The notes: generated by a model not told the origin, from the sequence alone. Positions 34,949-45,211 are shown, counted from the stretch's first letter. The stretch is 64,000 bases of DNA from an uncultured Prevotellaceae bacterium (GCA_900315075.1 OMXV01000004.1:57445-121444); one strand, 5' to 3'. Program-made: numbers and translations.

Positions 34949-35269
34949 CTACATATCTCCACTAAAGTGTATTCGGCGGAAAGTCAAAAAAGTTACTACT
35001 AAAATACATGCTACAACAATTGGTAAACTATAAATCAGAGATTGAATAAAACTCATCTTGCATACATACAAGAATAATTGCATAGGCACATATATGCTCA
35101 GGAAACCGACAAACACACAATACTTAAAAGGTATAGGCTCTTTTTCCAACTTTACGCTTCTGTTGCAATGGTTGCATATCGTAGCATAATTGGTGCCTCT
35201 ATATATGTATTTAAGACATCTCTTCAATGAAATGATTTGATGACAGTATGGACATTCTCTTGTTTTCAT
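34949..35269 (-). CDS. 106-residue zinc-ribbon membrane protein, unknown
   Basis: The N-terminus has two CxxC pairs (CPYCHQIISL and CNHCNRSV, residues 6-38) that should bind zinc, followed by two hydrophobic segments (about 48-66 and 74-96). It is probably an inner-membrane protein with a cytoplasmic zinc ribbon. It precedes the 62-residue membrane protein and TlpA-type genes. Function unknown. Confidence 0.62.
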   Translation of the reverse strand: MKTRECPYCHQIISLKRCLKYIYRGTNYATICNHCNRSVKLEKEPIPFKYCVFVGFLSIYVPMQLFLYVCKMSFIQSLIYSLPIVVACILVVTFLTFRRIHFSGDM

Positions 35270-35338
35270 TCATATATATTTTATGGAAGTTTCGTATTCG
35301 CTATACTTTCGGTAGTAAAAGAGACAGATAGGAAGAAA

Positions 35339-36523
35339 TCACTCGACAACCACTCTCGGATGATATTCAAACAACCGTTGATTCTCGCGAAGTTGTTGAA
35401 TGCTGATGTTAGGTGTCACGCTACCCGACCAGTTGGCGCCCCATGCGTCGAAGGGTTCACCGTCGGGTACGATGCAGGTAACGGTAGAAGTACTTAGGGG
35501 TAGAGGGTCGAATACCAATAGGAATGCGACATAGTCGCCCGAATTGCCTTTCATAAAGAACAACTCGTCCTTGGGAATGCCTTGTGTCTCGCGGAGTTTG
35601 TACTGATTCCCCAACTCGTCGACCAACATCATGTCTTGGTCAAAAAAGAAATACTCGGTTGTCCAATTCTGCTCATGGCCCACAGCAACATATGTAGCCT
35701 CAGGTGTGCGCCATAATGCCATAGTGCCGTCTTGTAATGGTTTGATGAGATGTGCATTGTCAAGCACCTTCCATGTGTTCCAGTTTTGTCGGTCGTATGG
35801 TTTGTTCTCACTCATGTGCTCTAATACCAGACGGGGTTGGTGAAACTGTGGGATGGTATCGTAATAGACGACGGTACCTTCATATCTATGACGTATGGTG
35901 GTGGTGGTGGCACCCATCAGTCCCCAGTTAGGTATTCCATAGATGGCAACTTCCGTGGTTGTCTCTGGCAGTGGTGGGAAGATGACTTTCATATCTATCA
36001 CATCGCCCTTCTTCGCGTTTGCGTCAAAATGTTTGCGGTAAGTGTCTGGTTCTGTGCGGCGCACCCGGTACTGCACCCCCGTTTCGCGGTCCAGGAGACA
36101 TGCCTCCTCGCCCGTCAGCCACAGGTTAGTCACCTCATCGGCAGGCATGCGTAGGTAGCAGTGCAACACCGTCTCACCGTTTTCCCCTGTCAATCGCCAA
36201 CTCATCGGTTGGTATGGCTGTCCGTCTAACGACATATCGGCTATTTCCGGGAAAAGTTTTAGGAAATCTTTCTCTATAGTGAAGTCATTTGGTTCACAAT
36301 AATCTTTAATCCACTCCATATTTGTCTGGTGCCAGGCCGCAGTGGTCTTTTTCGTTTTATTGTCTGTTTTGACATCAGGAAGAGACACAAAAATACCCAC
36401 ATTTTTTGCATACTCTATCACCTCGTTCGTCTGAGTCTGATAGGTGAGGCTTACTCTATTCGTTTGAGCCTGTAGGGTGATGCCTGTCAGCACCAAGAGG
36501 CAAGTAATTATATTTCTTTTCAT
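35339..36523 (-). CDS. Secreted protein of unknown function in a sigma/anti-sigma unit
   Basis: A 394-residue exported protein (signal peptide to about TLQAQ). It is beta-rich with no recognised motif; noticeable segments are LPDVKTDNKTKKTT and PDGEPFDAWGANWSGSVTPN. It follows the anti-sigma gene by 13 bases, so it is probably under the same ECF sigma factor, either as part of the sensing path or as an output. The function cannot be read from the sequence. Confidence 0.7.
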   Translation of the reverse strand: MKRNIITCLLVLTGITLQAQTNRVSLTYQTQTNEVIEYAKNVGIFVSLPDVKTDNKTKKTTAAWHQTNMEWIKDYCEPNDFTIEKDFLKLFPEIADMSLDGQPYQPMSWRLTGENGETVLHCYLRMPADEVTNLWLTGEEACLLDRETGVQYRVRRTEPDTYRKHFDANAKKGDVIDMKVIFPPLPETTTEVAIYGIPNWGLMGATTTTIRHRYEGTVVYYDTIPQFHQPRLVLEHMSENKPYDRQNWNTWKVLDNAHLIKPLQDGTMALWRTPEATYVAVGHEQNWTTEYFFFDQDMMLVDELGNQYKLRETQGIPKDELFFMKGNSGDYVAFLLVFDPLPLSTSTVTCIVPDGEPFDAWGANWSGSVTPNISIQQLRENQRLFEYHPRVVVE

Positions 36524-36536
36524 GTTTTTTCGCTTT

Positions 36537-37526
36537 TTAGTATTGTAATGAACTCAAATATGTATGCGTCAGTTGTTCGCGATAATTCTGATAGCAAGCT
36601 GTTGAGACATTGGCCTCGACAGGTGAGTGGGTGGTATAGAGCAGGATGCGACTGCCATTGATGCGCTCCGCAATCCAGAGGTATTTCTCCCCTTTACGCA
36701 AATCCTTCAGGGTGAAGAAGAACTGTTGGTGTGAGAAATTCAGCAGATATCCTGGGGTTTTGCTGTCGTACGAGCATGCGGCTTGTAATAGTCGTCCAAA
36801 GAGGTTCAGTTCCTTGGTGTCTGGGAATACGTAAGCCGTGTTGACGACAGCGTTATCGCCATTTTCTGAAATGCAGTCAAGCGGCACCGCCTTGACCTTA
36901 TTAAAGTCCGCTATCTTGGCAATAAACTCATCCATCTTACTCGGTTCTAGGTAGGTAGAGTCTTCTGTCAGCGATTGTGAAGCATAGTGCAGATTGGCAT
37001 TTGTCATAGTGTAATTGGTAGCCGGAATCACCATCGGAGGAGTTATTTCTACAGGAGTGACAGTATCTGCAGGCGAGGCTGTTTCCGTTGAAAGAGAAGC
37101 TTCTGCAACAATAGATTTGATGCTTTTTGAAGTTGCCGGAGAAGCTATGTTTTCAGCAGGATTTGGAGTGTGTTCCTGTATGTTGTTTGTCTGTGCTTTG
37201 TCAACCAATTGTTCCTCTTGTGTTGATTTTTTTTCTTCAATCTGTGTACTCTTTGTTTGGGCGTATAAGTCTTTCGCCTGTTCGGCTTGGTCTTTGGGCA
37301 ACATCGTTATACCTACTCCTATTAATATAAGAAGACATGCTGCTGCAGCCACCCAACGCCAGAGTCTTTTCTGTGTGGCAGGTTTTGGTGAGGATGTTTC
37401 ATCCTGCTGAGTCAACCGCTCCTGCATCTTCTCCATAAAGTCGGCTGGCAGCTGTGGTGAGTCTGAGTATTTGCGTCTCAGAGCCTCGCGTAAATCCGTG
37501 TCTTTATATGATTTTTTCATCTTCAT
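36537..37526 (-). CDS. Membrane anti-sigma factor-like protein
   Basis: A 329-residue protein with a cytoplasmic N-terminal part (residues 1-55, including LPADFMEKMQERLTQ), one membrane helix (57-76) and a large periplasmic part with a Thr/Glu/Lys-rich linker. Its place directly after an ECF sigma gene and the single-helix layout suggest anti-sigma function, although no zinc-binding HxxxCxxC motif is seen. The periplasmic part (residues 180-329) is not recognised. Confidence 0.72.
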   Translation of the reverse strand: MKMKKSYKDTDLREALRRKYSDSPQLPADFMEKMQERLTQQDETSSPKPATQKRLWRWVAAAACLLILIGVGITMLPKDQAEQAKDLYAQTKSTQIEEKKSTQEEQLVDKAQTNNIQEHTPNPAENIASPATSKSIKSIVAEASLSTETASPADTVTPVEITPPMVIPATNYTMTNANLHYASQSLTEDSTYLEPSKMDEFIAKIADFNKVKAVPLDCISENGDNAVVNTAYVFPDTKELNLFGRLLQAACSYDSKTPGYLLNFSHQQFFFTLKDLRKGEKYLWIAERINGSRILLYTTHSPVEANVSTACYQNYREQLTHTYLSSLQY

Positions 37527-37540
37527 GTTTTTGTTAGAGG

Positions 37541-37725
37541 AGAGGGGTGAGAAATTAGGGATGAGGGGTAAGAGGTGAGAGGTGAGAGATTACCACTACT
37601 GCGCTATATGGCGATGGAGGAATGGGCAGAATGGGTAATATGGGATGAATGGGCGGATGGGCAAGAAGGGGAAATAGGTATTATCCCTTTAACTACCCTT
37701 CAATTTTCAATCTTCAATTTTCAAT
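37541..37725. repeat. Mixed repeat region between sigma and anti-sigma genes
   Basis: GAGGTGA-type heptamers (about 37541-37590), a degenerate AATGGGCGGATGGG-like stretch (37618-37670) and TTTCAAT/CTTCAAT heptamers (37698-37725). The last array overlaps the 3' end of the sigma gene and encodes its final residues KIED and the stop. Confidence 0.75.
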
Positions 37726-38276
37726 CTTCTATACAGTTTCTTTCTTGTCCGATACAGGCGGTTCGCCAATGCTTTAGCATCAATGCCGGTGATATAGGCA
37801 ATCTCTGTCAGTGGACGGTCTTCGAAGTAGTAGAGTGTCAATAGCATCCTCTCGTCGTCAGACAGTTCATCTATTAATTCCTCCAATTGGGCGATTCGTT
37901 CCTCGCGTCCAGTGGAGAGTTCCGCCTCCAACTCTTCTTCACTGATATCTTTCTGCCATGCTTGGCTGTCTTCGATGGGAACAATCTGTGGTCGTCGGCG
38001 TTTCAGGAAGTCGAGTGTCAGGTGATAACCAATTCGGCAGAGCCAGGTGGCAAGTGAGGCTTTATTCGCATCATAGCTCTCGATACGGCTAAAAGCTCTA
38101 AGAAACGTGTCCTGCGTCAGTTCCTGAGCATCCATTTCGTTTGGCACCTGCCTAACAATCATGGCGAATACGCGGTTTGCATAGCGACTGATTGCCACTA
38201 TCTGCCCTTCGTGTCGACCTTCACACAAGGCCTCCATGATTTCCGATTCCGTCATTACATTCGTTGCTTGACTCAC
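37707..38276 (-). CDS. ECF-type RNA polymerase sigma factor
   Basis: A 189-residue sigma-70-family protein with region 2 (VFAMIVRQVPNEMDAQELTQ, TWLCRIGYHLTLDFLKRRRP) and region 4 (LSDDERMLLTLYYFEDRPLT, LANRLYRTRKKLYRRL). There is no region 3, as usual for ECF factors. It should drive its own operon with the anti-sigma factor and the secreted 394-residue protein. A full consensus promoter lies upstream. The C-terminal codons are part of a heptamer repeat. Confidence 0.92.
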   Translation of the reverse strand: MSQATNVMTESEIMEALCEGRHEGQIVAISRYANRVFAMIVRQVPNEMDAQELTQDTFLRAFSRIESYDANKASLATWLCRIGYHLTLDFLKRRRPQIVPIEDSQAWQKDISEEELEAELSTGREERIAQLEELIDELSDDERMLLTLYYFEDRPLTEIAYITGIDAKALANRLYRTRKKLYRRLKIED

Positions 38277-38334
38277 TTCTATTTGTTATACGGCATCTTT
38301 AGGAAATTATATCGCCCATTCTATAATTTTTTTC

Positions 38335-38366
38335 CAAAAGTACTGTTGTTATGAATAACGACCAAA
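38335..38366 (-). promoter_or_regulatory. Full Bacteroidetes promoter of the sigma/anti-sigma unit
   Basis: On the minus strand TTTG (complement of 38363-38366), a 20-base spacer and TACTTTTG (complement of 38335-38342) match the consensus. It lies about 60 bases before the sigma start, so the unit seems to have a housekeeping promoter. Confidence 0.72.
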
Positions 38367-38415
38367 TAAAAACACATAAAATTATATCGAAAAATCGATT
38401 TGTTAAATAAAAAAT

Positions 38416-38494
38416 GAGCCCACTTCAAAAAGTGATTAGTCATAGGGACATACCCTTACATTGATTGTCAACGCCGACTTTTTAAAGTGGGCTC
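38416..38494. repeat. Dispersed element copy 2 inside a 17-base-pair hairpin
   Basis: GAGCCCACTTCAAAAAG (38416-38432) pairs with CTTTTTAAAGTGGGCTC (38478-38494) with one mismatch. The left arm end and loop contain AAAAGTGATTAGTCATAGGG followed by ACATACCC, nearly identical to 2221-2248. It may be a terminator, a small RNA or a mobile miniature element. Confidence 0.65.
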
Positions 38495-38583
38495 TAAAAT
38501 TGCTTTAAAACCTACAAACGAAATGGCCTAAAAACATTTTAAAAACCTATTACAAACAGACTATGTCATTCGTCATATAATAA

Positions 38584-38706
38584 GGGGTGGATGCCTACCT
38601 CGATAGTAAGCACCACAAATATACCTATCTCGAGACCGATGGTGGTCATATCTGGCGCAACTGGCGCATCTACCTTTCTGAGTTTGTTCCATTGCTGTTT
38701 AAGTAA
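38584..38706 (+). pseudogene. C-terminal remnant of a CE1-like esterase
   Basis: This open stretch encodes [20 protein letters not shown], closely matching the end of the intact esterase at 41258-42505 ([20 protein letters not shown]), including a 26-base identical run at the DNA level. It begins after an in-frame TAA and has no start codon, so it is the tail of a gene otherwise lost. It lies just upstream of the GH3 gene and suggests an earlier esterase copy on that side. Confidence 0.8.
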
Positions 38707-38748
38707 TCTACAGTAACGCTAATATCTATCACATTTAAATAAACCATA

Positions 38749-41091
38749 ATGAAAAAAACAATTCTCTCTATGATTTTGGTAGCAGCATCTGCCACAGCCA
38801 TGGCACAGGCACCACAGTTGAGTGCTAATAATATTGATGAGGTTATCGCGGCGATGACACTCGAAGAGAAAGCACAATTGGTGGTCGGCACTGGCATGGG
38901 CGGTTTCTCACAAGCCCCCGTCATTGGTTCCACAGCCAGTATCGTACCCGGTGCTGCTGGAACCACTGCAGCCATTCCTCGTCTCGGCATTCCCCCTGTG
39001 GTATTGGCCGACGGTCCTGCCGGACTACGCATCAACCCCAACCGCCAATTCGACCACAACACCTATTACTGCACCCACTTCCCCATTGGCACAAGCCTTG
39101 CCAGTTCGTGGAACACCGACTTGGTACAAAAGGTAACTGCCGCCATGGGCAACGAAGTGCGCGAATATGGCGTTGATGTACTATTAGCTCCAGCAATGAA
39201 CATCCACCGCAACCCACTCTGTGGGCGTAACTTTGAGTATTACTCCGAAGACCCCGTACTTGCCGGAGAGATTGCAGCAGCTTATATTAATGGCATACAG
39301 AGCCAGGGCGTGGGCACATCGCTGAAACACTTTGCCTTCAACAACCAAGAGACACAGCGTATGGGCAACGATGCACGAGTGAGCCAGCGTGCTGCCCGTG
39401 AAATCTATCTGAAAGGCTTCCAGATAGCAGTGACGAAAGCTCAGCCATGGACGGTAATGTCGAGCTACAACCTCATTAATGGTACGATGACCTCGGAGAG
39501 CCGTGGACTGCTCACCAACATTCTTCGTGATGAGTGGGGGTTCAAGGGACTGGTCATGACCGACTGGTTTGGTGGTCTCGACCCCGTATGGCGCGGTAGC
39601 AAAACCGACCGTGCCGCAAATATCATGGCTGGTAACGACCTCATCGAACCAGGCATGGACTCTGACAGCAAAGAAATTGTAGATGCTGTGAAAGCCGGCC
39701 GTCTCTCGGAGAAGGACCTCGATGCCTGTGTACGCAGGGTTCTCCAGTTGGTTGTCATCTCACCACGCTTTAAAGGATATAAATACAGCGACGCCCCCGA
39801 CCTGAAAGCTCATGCTCAGGTGACACGCACTTCGGCAGCAGAGGGAACTGTACTGCTGAAAAACAATGGATTGTTGCCCTTCAACAAAAATATTAAGAAT
39901 GTAGCTCTCTATGGTTGCTCTGGCTATGAACTTATCGCTGGTGGTACAGGTTCCGGCAACGTCAATCGTGCATATACTGTGTCATTGGTCGAGGGGCTGC
40001 GTACCAGCGGTTACCAAGTAGATAATGACATTCTCAACCAATATGTGGACCATTTAGATAAATGGAATAAAGAGCACGGCACACTGAATGCCAACACCCT
40101 TGAAGTGCCCTCACTTCCTGATGAAATGAATATCAAGGATGTTTCTGCTGCCGCCCGTAACAACGACGTAGCCATCGTGGTTATCGGTCGTATCTCGGGA
40201 GAAGGTGAAGACCGTTTCGCCAGTGACTATCGCCTCACCGATGCTGAGAAATCACTCATCAACAATGTCTGCAGCGCCTTCCACAACGTGGGTAAAAAAG
40301 TGCTCGTCGTACTGAATGTTGGTGGAACCATGGAAACAGCATCTTGGAAAGATGTTCCAGATGCCATTCTACTGCCCTGGCAGTGTGGCCAGGAAATCGG
40401 AAACTCCATCGCAGATATCATCAGCGGCCGATTGTCGCCATCAGGCAAACTGCCTATGACATGGCCTATCAACCTCGACGATATCTACTCTACCCGCAAC
40501 TTCCCACTCGACGTGAAAGTTAAGTTGAGCAATATGATGGATGCTGGTGAAAATGCCAAGGAGCAGAAAAATATCGGCTACACCAACTACGAGGAGGACA
40601 TCTATGTGGGCTACCGCTATTTTGACACCTTCGACAAAGAGGTGAGCTATCCCTTTGGCTTTGGTCTTAGCTACACCACCTTCGACTATAGCGATGCCAC
40701 AGCTACCGTCGCCGGCGATAAAGTTATCGTCACTGTCACAGTGAAGAACACTGGTTCCTATCGCGGCAAGGAAGTGGTACAGCTCTATGTCACTGCCCCA
40801 AAAGGCAAACTCAACAAACCAGCACAAGAACTGAAAGCCTTTGCCAAGACTCGTGAATTGGCTCCTGGCGAGAGTGAAAATGTAACAATGACAATCAATC
40901 CCATCGACCTTGCCTCGTTCAACACAGCGAAAAGCGCTTGGGTAACCGATGCAGGTACCTATCAGTTGAAAATCGGAGCCTCCAGCCGCGACATCCGCCA
41001 GACTGTCGATGTGAAGGTAAAAGGTATGAGCCAGAAAGTCTCCAATGTGCTCAAACCACAGGTAAAGATTTCCCTGTTAGGAACCAAGTAG
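38749..41091 (+). CDS. Secreted GH3 beta-glycosidase
   Basis: A 780-residue exported enzyme (signal peptide to about AMAQ). The GH3 N-terminal barrel shows VLLAPAMNIHRNPLCGRNFE, TSLKHFAFNNQETQRM and the nucleophile motif LVMTDWFGG (Asp272). The second domain includes VVVIGRISGEGEDRF-like sequence, and a fibronectin III-like C-terminal domain follows (VTVTVKNTGSYRGKEVVQLY). This is the BglX type that releases terminal beta-linked glucose or xylose. It is probably transcribed with the CE1-like esterase 166 bases downstream. The stop codon opens a GTTAGAAG repeat stretch. Confidence 0.94.
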   Translation: MKKTILSMILVAASATAMAQAPQLSANNIDEVIAAMTLEEKAQLVVGTGMGGFSQAPVIGSTASIVPGAAGTTAAIPRLGIPPVVLADGPAGLRINPNRQFDHNTYYCTHFPIGTSLASSWNTDLVQKVTAAMGNEVREYGVDVLLAPAMNIHRNPLCGRNFEYYSEDPVLAGEIAAAYINGIQSQGVGTSLKHFAFNNQETQRMGNDARVSQRAAREIYLKGFQIAVTKAQPWTVMSSYNLINGTMTSESRGLLTNILRDEWGFKGLVMTDWFGGLDPVWRGSKTDRAANIMAGNDLIEPGMDSDSKEIVDAVKAGRLSEKDLDACVRRVLQLVVISPRFKGYKYSDAPDLKAHAQVTRTSAAEGTVLLKNNGLLPFNKNIKNVALYGCSGYELIAGGTGSGNVNRAYTVSLVEGLRTSGYQVDNDILNQYVDHLDKWNKEHGTLNANTLEVPSLPDEMNIKDVSAAARNNDVAIVVIGRISGEGEDRFASDYRLTDAEKSLINNVCSAFHNVGKKVLVVLNVGGTMETASWKDVPDAILLPWQCGQEIGNSIADIISGRLSPSGKLPMTWPINLDDIYSTRNFPLDVKVKLSNMMDAGENAKEQKNIGYTNYEEDIYVGYRYFDTFDKEVSYPFGFGLSYTTFDYSDATATVAGDKVIVTVTVKNTGSYRGKEVVQLYVTAPKGKLNKPAQELKAFAKTRELAPGESENVTMTINPIDLASFNTAKSAWVTDAGTYQLKIGASSRDIRQTVDVKVKGMSQKVSNVLKPQVKISLLGTK

Positions 41092-41228
41092 GAGTTAGAA
41101 GAGGTGAGAGGTGAGAGATTACTCCTCCTACATCCCAATTCTTCCCAATCCATCCCACCCCCAGAAAACTTAAAAACTCATAAACTCAAGAACTCATCAT
41201 ACTACTCCCCTCGCTCTTTGGAGAGGGG
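41089..41228. repeat. Mixed repeat region and hairpin between GH3 and esterase genes
   Basis: GTAGGAGTTAGAAG and GAGGTGAGAGGTGAGAGATT heptamers start at the GH3 stop (41089-41120). Then comes CCCAATTCTTCCCAATCCATCCCA, an inverted form of the GGG-rich units at 37618-37670. A weak hairpin (CCCCTC at 41207-41212 with GAGGGG at 41223-41228) closes the stretch. Confidence 0.65.
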
Positions 41229-41245
41229 TTGGGGGGAGACTTTAA

Positions 41246-42505
<1,260 letters not shown>

Positions 42506-42554
42506 GATGGCCCTTTTATAATGGTCCATATGTGAAAAACTTGGTGGAAAATGT

Positions 42555-42580
42555 AAAAATGCCCCGGATGGGGCATTTTT
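42555..42580 (+). terminator. Rho-independent terminator
   Basis: AAAAATGCCCC pairs with GGGGCATTTTT around GGAT: 11 perfect pairs ending in a T run. It ends the GH3-esterase unit. Confidence 0.88.
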
Positions 42581-42680
42581 GCTCTCCTCTCATTACCCAT
42601 CTTTACTCTACCCACATATGCATGATGTCCACAATATACAATCTTGGGAGGAATAAATGGTGTTTTTCGCTTTTATTTCG

Positions 42681-42688
42681 TATTTTTG
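42681..42688 (+). promoter_or_regulatory. -7 box of the SprT-like gene
   Basis: TATTTTTG, 25 bases before the ATG at 42714, matches the consensus; no -33 at a normal distance. Confidence 0.5.
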
Positions 42689-42713
42689 TACTCAAGAAGT
42701 GACTTGACAAAAT

Positions 42714-43400
42714 ATGAAAGCAACTATTGAATTTGTAGAGAAAAAATTTGATGAGTTCAATCGGCAGATTTTTGGTGGAAAACTACCAAATATTCCTATT
42801 TTACTGAGCGATGCCAAGACATTCTTGGGACAATGTGTATATCGTACACGCAGAAAGCCAAATGGCAGTGTGGAGAAGTATGATTTCAAACTTCGTATCA
42901 ACACCCGACTGGACTTGCCCGAACGTGAGGTGGAAGACATCATCATCCATGAGATGATACACTACTATATCGGATTTCACCAACTCAAAGACACCTCTGC
43001 ACACGGACAGATTTTCAGGCAGATAATGAATGAAATTAACACCAAACTCGGCAGGAATCTGAGCATATCCCACAAAAGCACCAAAGAACAACGTGAAAAG
43101 CTCGTTGACCAAAAGCCACACTATCATGTAATAGCTGTAGTGACATTTCACAATGGAAAGACTGGCATCAAAGTGCTACCACGCATCTTACAAAGAATAC
43201 TCTACTATTATAACAATGTATTAGCCAACCGTGAAGTGAAAACAGTGGAGCTTTATATGAGCAACAACCCCTATTTCAACCGCTTTCCAAATTCCTCGGC
43301 ACTGAAAGTTCATTACCTCGACATAGAGATTATCAGAAAAAACCTGGAGGGGGCAGATAAAATGGGGTGCGACGGAAAATCTTTGTCTTATAGACGTTAG
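42714..43400 (+). CDS. SprT-like zinc metalloprotease
   Basis: A 228-residue cytoplasmic protein with the SprT-like region FVEKKFDEFNRQIFGGKLP and the zinc motif HEMIHYYIGFH (His79, Glu80, His83), followed by AHGQIFRQIM with a probable third ligand. Eukaryotic relatives (SPRTN, Wss1) cut DNA-protein crosslinks; the bacterial role is not settled. The C-terminal third (residues 130-228) is not recognised. Single-gene unit. Confidence 0.86.
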   Translation: MKATIEFVEKKFDEFNRQIFGGKLPNIPILLSDAKTFLGQCVYRTRRKPNGSVEKYDFKLRINTRLDLPEREVEDIIIHEMIHYYIGFHQLKDTSAHGQIFRQIMNEINTKLGRNLSISHKSTKEQREKLVDQKPHYHVIAVVTFHNGKTGIKVLPRILQRILYYYNNVLANREVKTVELYMSNNPYFNRFPNSSALKVHYLDIEIIRKNLEGADKMGCDGKSLSYRR

Positions 43401-43490
43401 ATAGATTTTAGACGGAGAGGAGTTGGGAGTGAGGATTTTCGTATCTTTAAATAAGTTACTTTCATCTCTTTATAAAAAAAGAACGTTCTT

Positions 43491-43521
43491 TTTGTTCTGC
43501 TCTCGATTTTTCGTAACTTTG
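43491..43521 (+). promoter_or_regulatory. Full Bacteroidetes promoter of the S41 protease gene
   Basis: TTTG (43491-43494), a 19-base spacer and TAACTTTG (43514-43521) match the consensus exactly, 25 bases before the ATG. Confidence 0.82.
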
Positions 43522-43546
43522 CACGCAAATTTGTAAACGAATAAAA

Positions 43547-45211
43547 ATGAAGCATATATTTCTCACATTTGTCGCCTGTATGCTATCTCTTACCGTGATG
43601 GCACAGGTAGATGATGATCATTATTTCGAGGTAAAAAAACAATTGGACATTTTCAATACCATCTACAAAAACCTTGACATGCTCTATGTTGACACATTGG
43701 ATGCCAAGGAGGTGATAGGCACTGGCATCGATGCCATGCTCAAAAGCCTTGATCCCTACACCGAGTACTTCCCAGAAGAAGAGGCCGACAACCTAAAGGA
43801 AATCTACACCGGTAAGTTCGCTGGCATAGGAGCCCTTATCCGTTACAACGCAAAATTAAAACGGGTGGTCATCGACGAACCATACGAGGGAATGCCAGCC
43901 GACAAAGCAGGGCTAAAGAAAGGCGACATCATCCTATCGATTGACGACTCTTTGATGACCGACAAAGACGTATCGTATGTGAGCAGTCACCTGCGAGGAG
44001 AACCAGGCACCACATTCATGCTAAAGATTCAACGTCCTTCCACTGGCAAAAAAATGCAAATAAAAATCACACGTAAGGTCATCCAGACACCTACAGTGAC
44101 ATATTATGGACTGCGCCCTGACAATATCGGTTATTTGCATCTGAGCCAGTTTACCGAGGATTGTTCCAAAGAAGTACGCAACGCATTCATTGAGATGAAA
44201 GAAAAGGGAATGAAAGGCATGGTGCTTGACCTAAGGGGCAATGGTGGAGGCTCAGAGGCCGAAGCTGTGAAAATCGTGAACCTCTTTGTACCCAAGGGCA
44301 TTCTCATTGTGTCGAACAGAGGTAAGATGGGGCGTTCCAACCGTGACTACAGCACGACTACTGAACCTGTGGATTCGCTCATGCCAGTGGTGGTGTTGGT
44401 GGACGATATGACGGCAAGTGCCAGCGAAATTACCAGTGGTGCACTGCAAGACCTCGACCGTGCTGTCATCGTCGGCACACGGACATACGGCAAAGGCTTA
44501 GTCCAAATCAGTCTTGACCTACCCTATAATGGAAATCTGAAACTCACCACCAACAAATACTATATTCCCAGCGGGCGTTGCATCCAGGCCATCGACTATA
44601 AACACTCCAAGGGCGGATATACGGAGCATATTCCCGACTCGCTCACCAAGGTATTCTATACCGCACATGGGCGTGAGGTACGTGATGGAGGAGGTATCAA
44701 GCCAGATGTCATCATTGAGTCCGACTCGTTGTCAAATATCGGGTATTACCTTGCCACATCAGGTCTTGACTCCACAGAGGTGATGCTGAACTACGAAATC
44801 GACTATATTGCCAAGCATCCAACTATAGCCAAGCCATCGGAGTTCTCTATCTCGGATACCGACTACGAAGACTTTAAACAGCGTGTGCTCGCAAGTGGAT
44901 TCACATACGACAGGGAAAGTGAGAAATACCTGAAAAACTTAGTAAAGCTTGCAAAATTTGAGGGCTATTATGAGGATGCCAAAAATGAGTTTGAAAGTTT
45001 GGAGAAAAAACTCACCCATAATCTCGCCAAAGACCTTGACTTCCACAAGCAACAAATCAAAAGATTGCTTGCAAGCGACATTGTAGCAGCATATTACTAC
45101 CAGCGGGGAACCATCGAAAACAGCCTCATTGGTGACAAGCAGATGGAAGAGGCGTGTCGAATCCTCAACAACCGTCAAGAATACGACAAAATACTCAGTG
45201 GAGTGAAATGA
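43547..45211 (+). CDS. S41 C-terminal processing peptidase
   Basis: A 554-residue exported protease (signal peptide to about VMAQ). Order of domains: N-terminal helical part, PDZ (about residues 95-180: GIGALIRYNAKLKRVVIDEP, ADKAGLKKGDIILSID), then the S41 core with VLDLRGNGGG, DDMTASASEITSGAL (catalytic Ser region near 291-293) and TYGKGLVQ (catalytic Lys). It cleaves periplasmic or outer-membrane proteins from the C-terminus. It has its own consensus promoter. Confidence 0.93.
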   Translation: MKHIFLTFVACMLSLTVMAQVDDDHYFEVKKQLDIFNTIYKNLDMLYVDTLDAKEVIGTGIDAMLKSLDPYTEYFPEEEADNLKEIYTGKFAGIGALIRYNAKLKRVVIDEPYEGMPADKAGLKKGDIILSIDDSLMTDKDVSYVSSHLRGEPGTTFMLKIQRPSTGKKMQIKITRKVIQTPTVTYYGLRPDNIGYLHLSQFTEDCSKEVRNAFIEMKEKGMKGMVLDLRGNGGGSEAEAVKIVNLFVPKGILIVSNRGKMGRSNRDYSTTTEPVDSLMPVVVLVDDMTASASEITSGALQDLDRAVIVGTRTYGKGLVQISLDLPYNGNLKLTTNKYYIPSGRCIQAIDYKHSKGGYTEHIPDSLTKVFYTAHGREVRDGGGIKPDVIIESDSLSNIGYYLATSGLDSTEVMLNYEIDYIAKHPTIAKPSEFSISDTDYEDFKQRVLASGFTYDRESEKYLKNLVKLAKFEGYYEDAKNEFESLEKKLTHNLAKDLDFHKQQIKRLLASDIVAAYYYQRGTIENSLIGDKQMEEACRILNNRQEYDKILSGVK

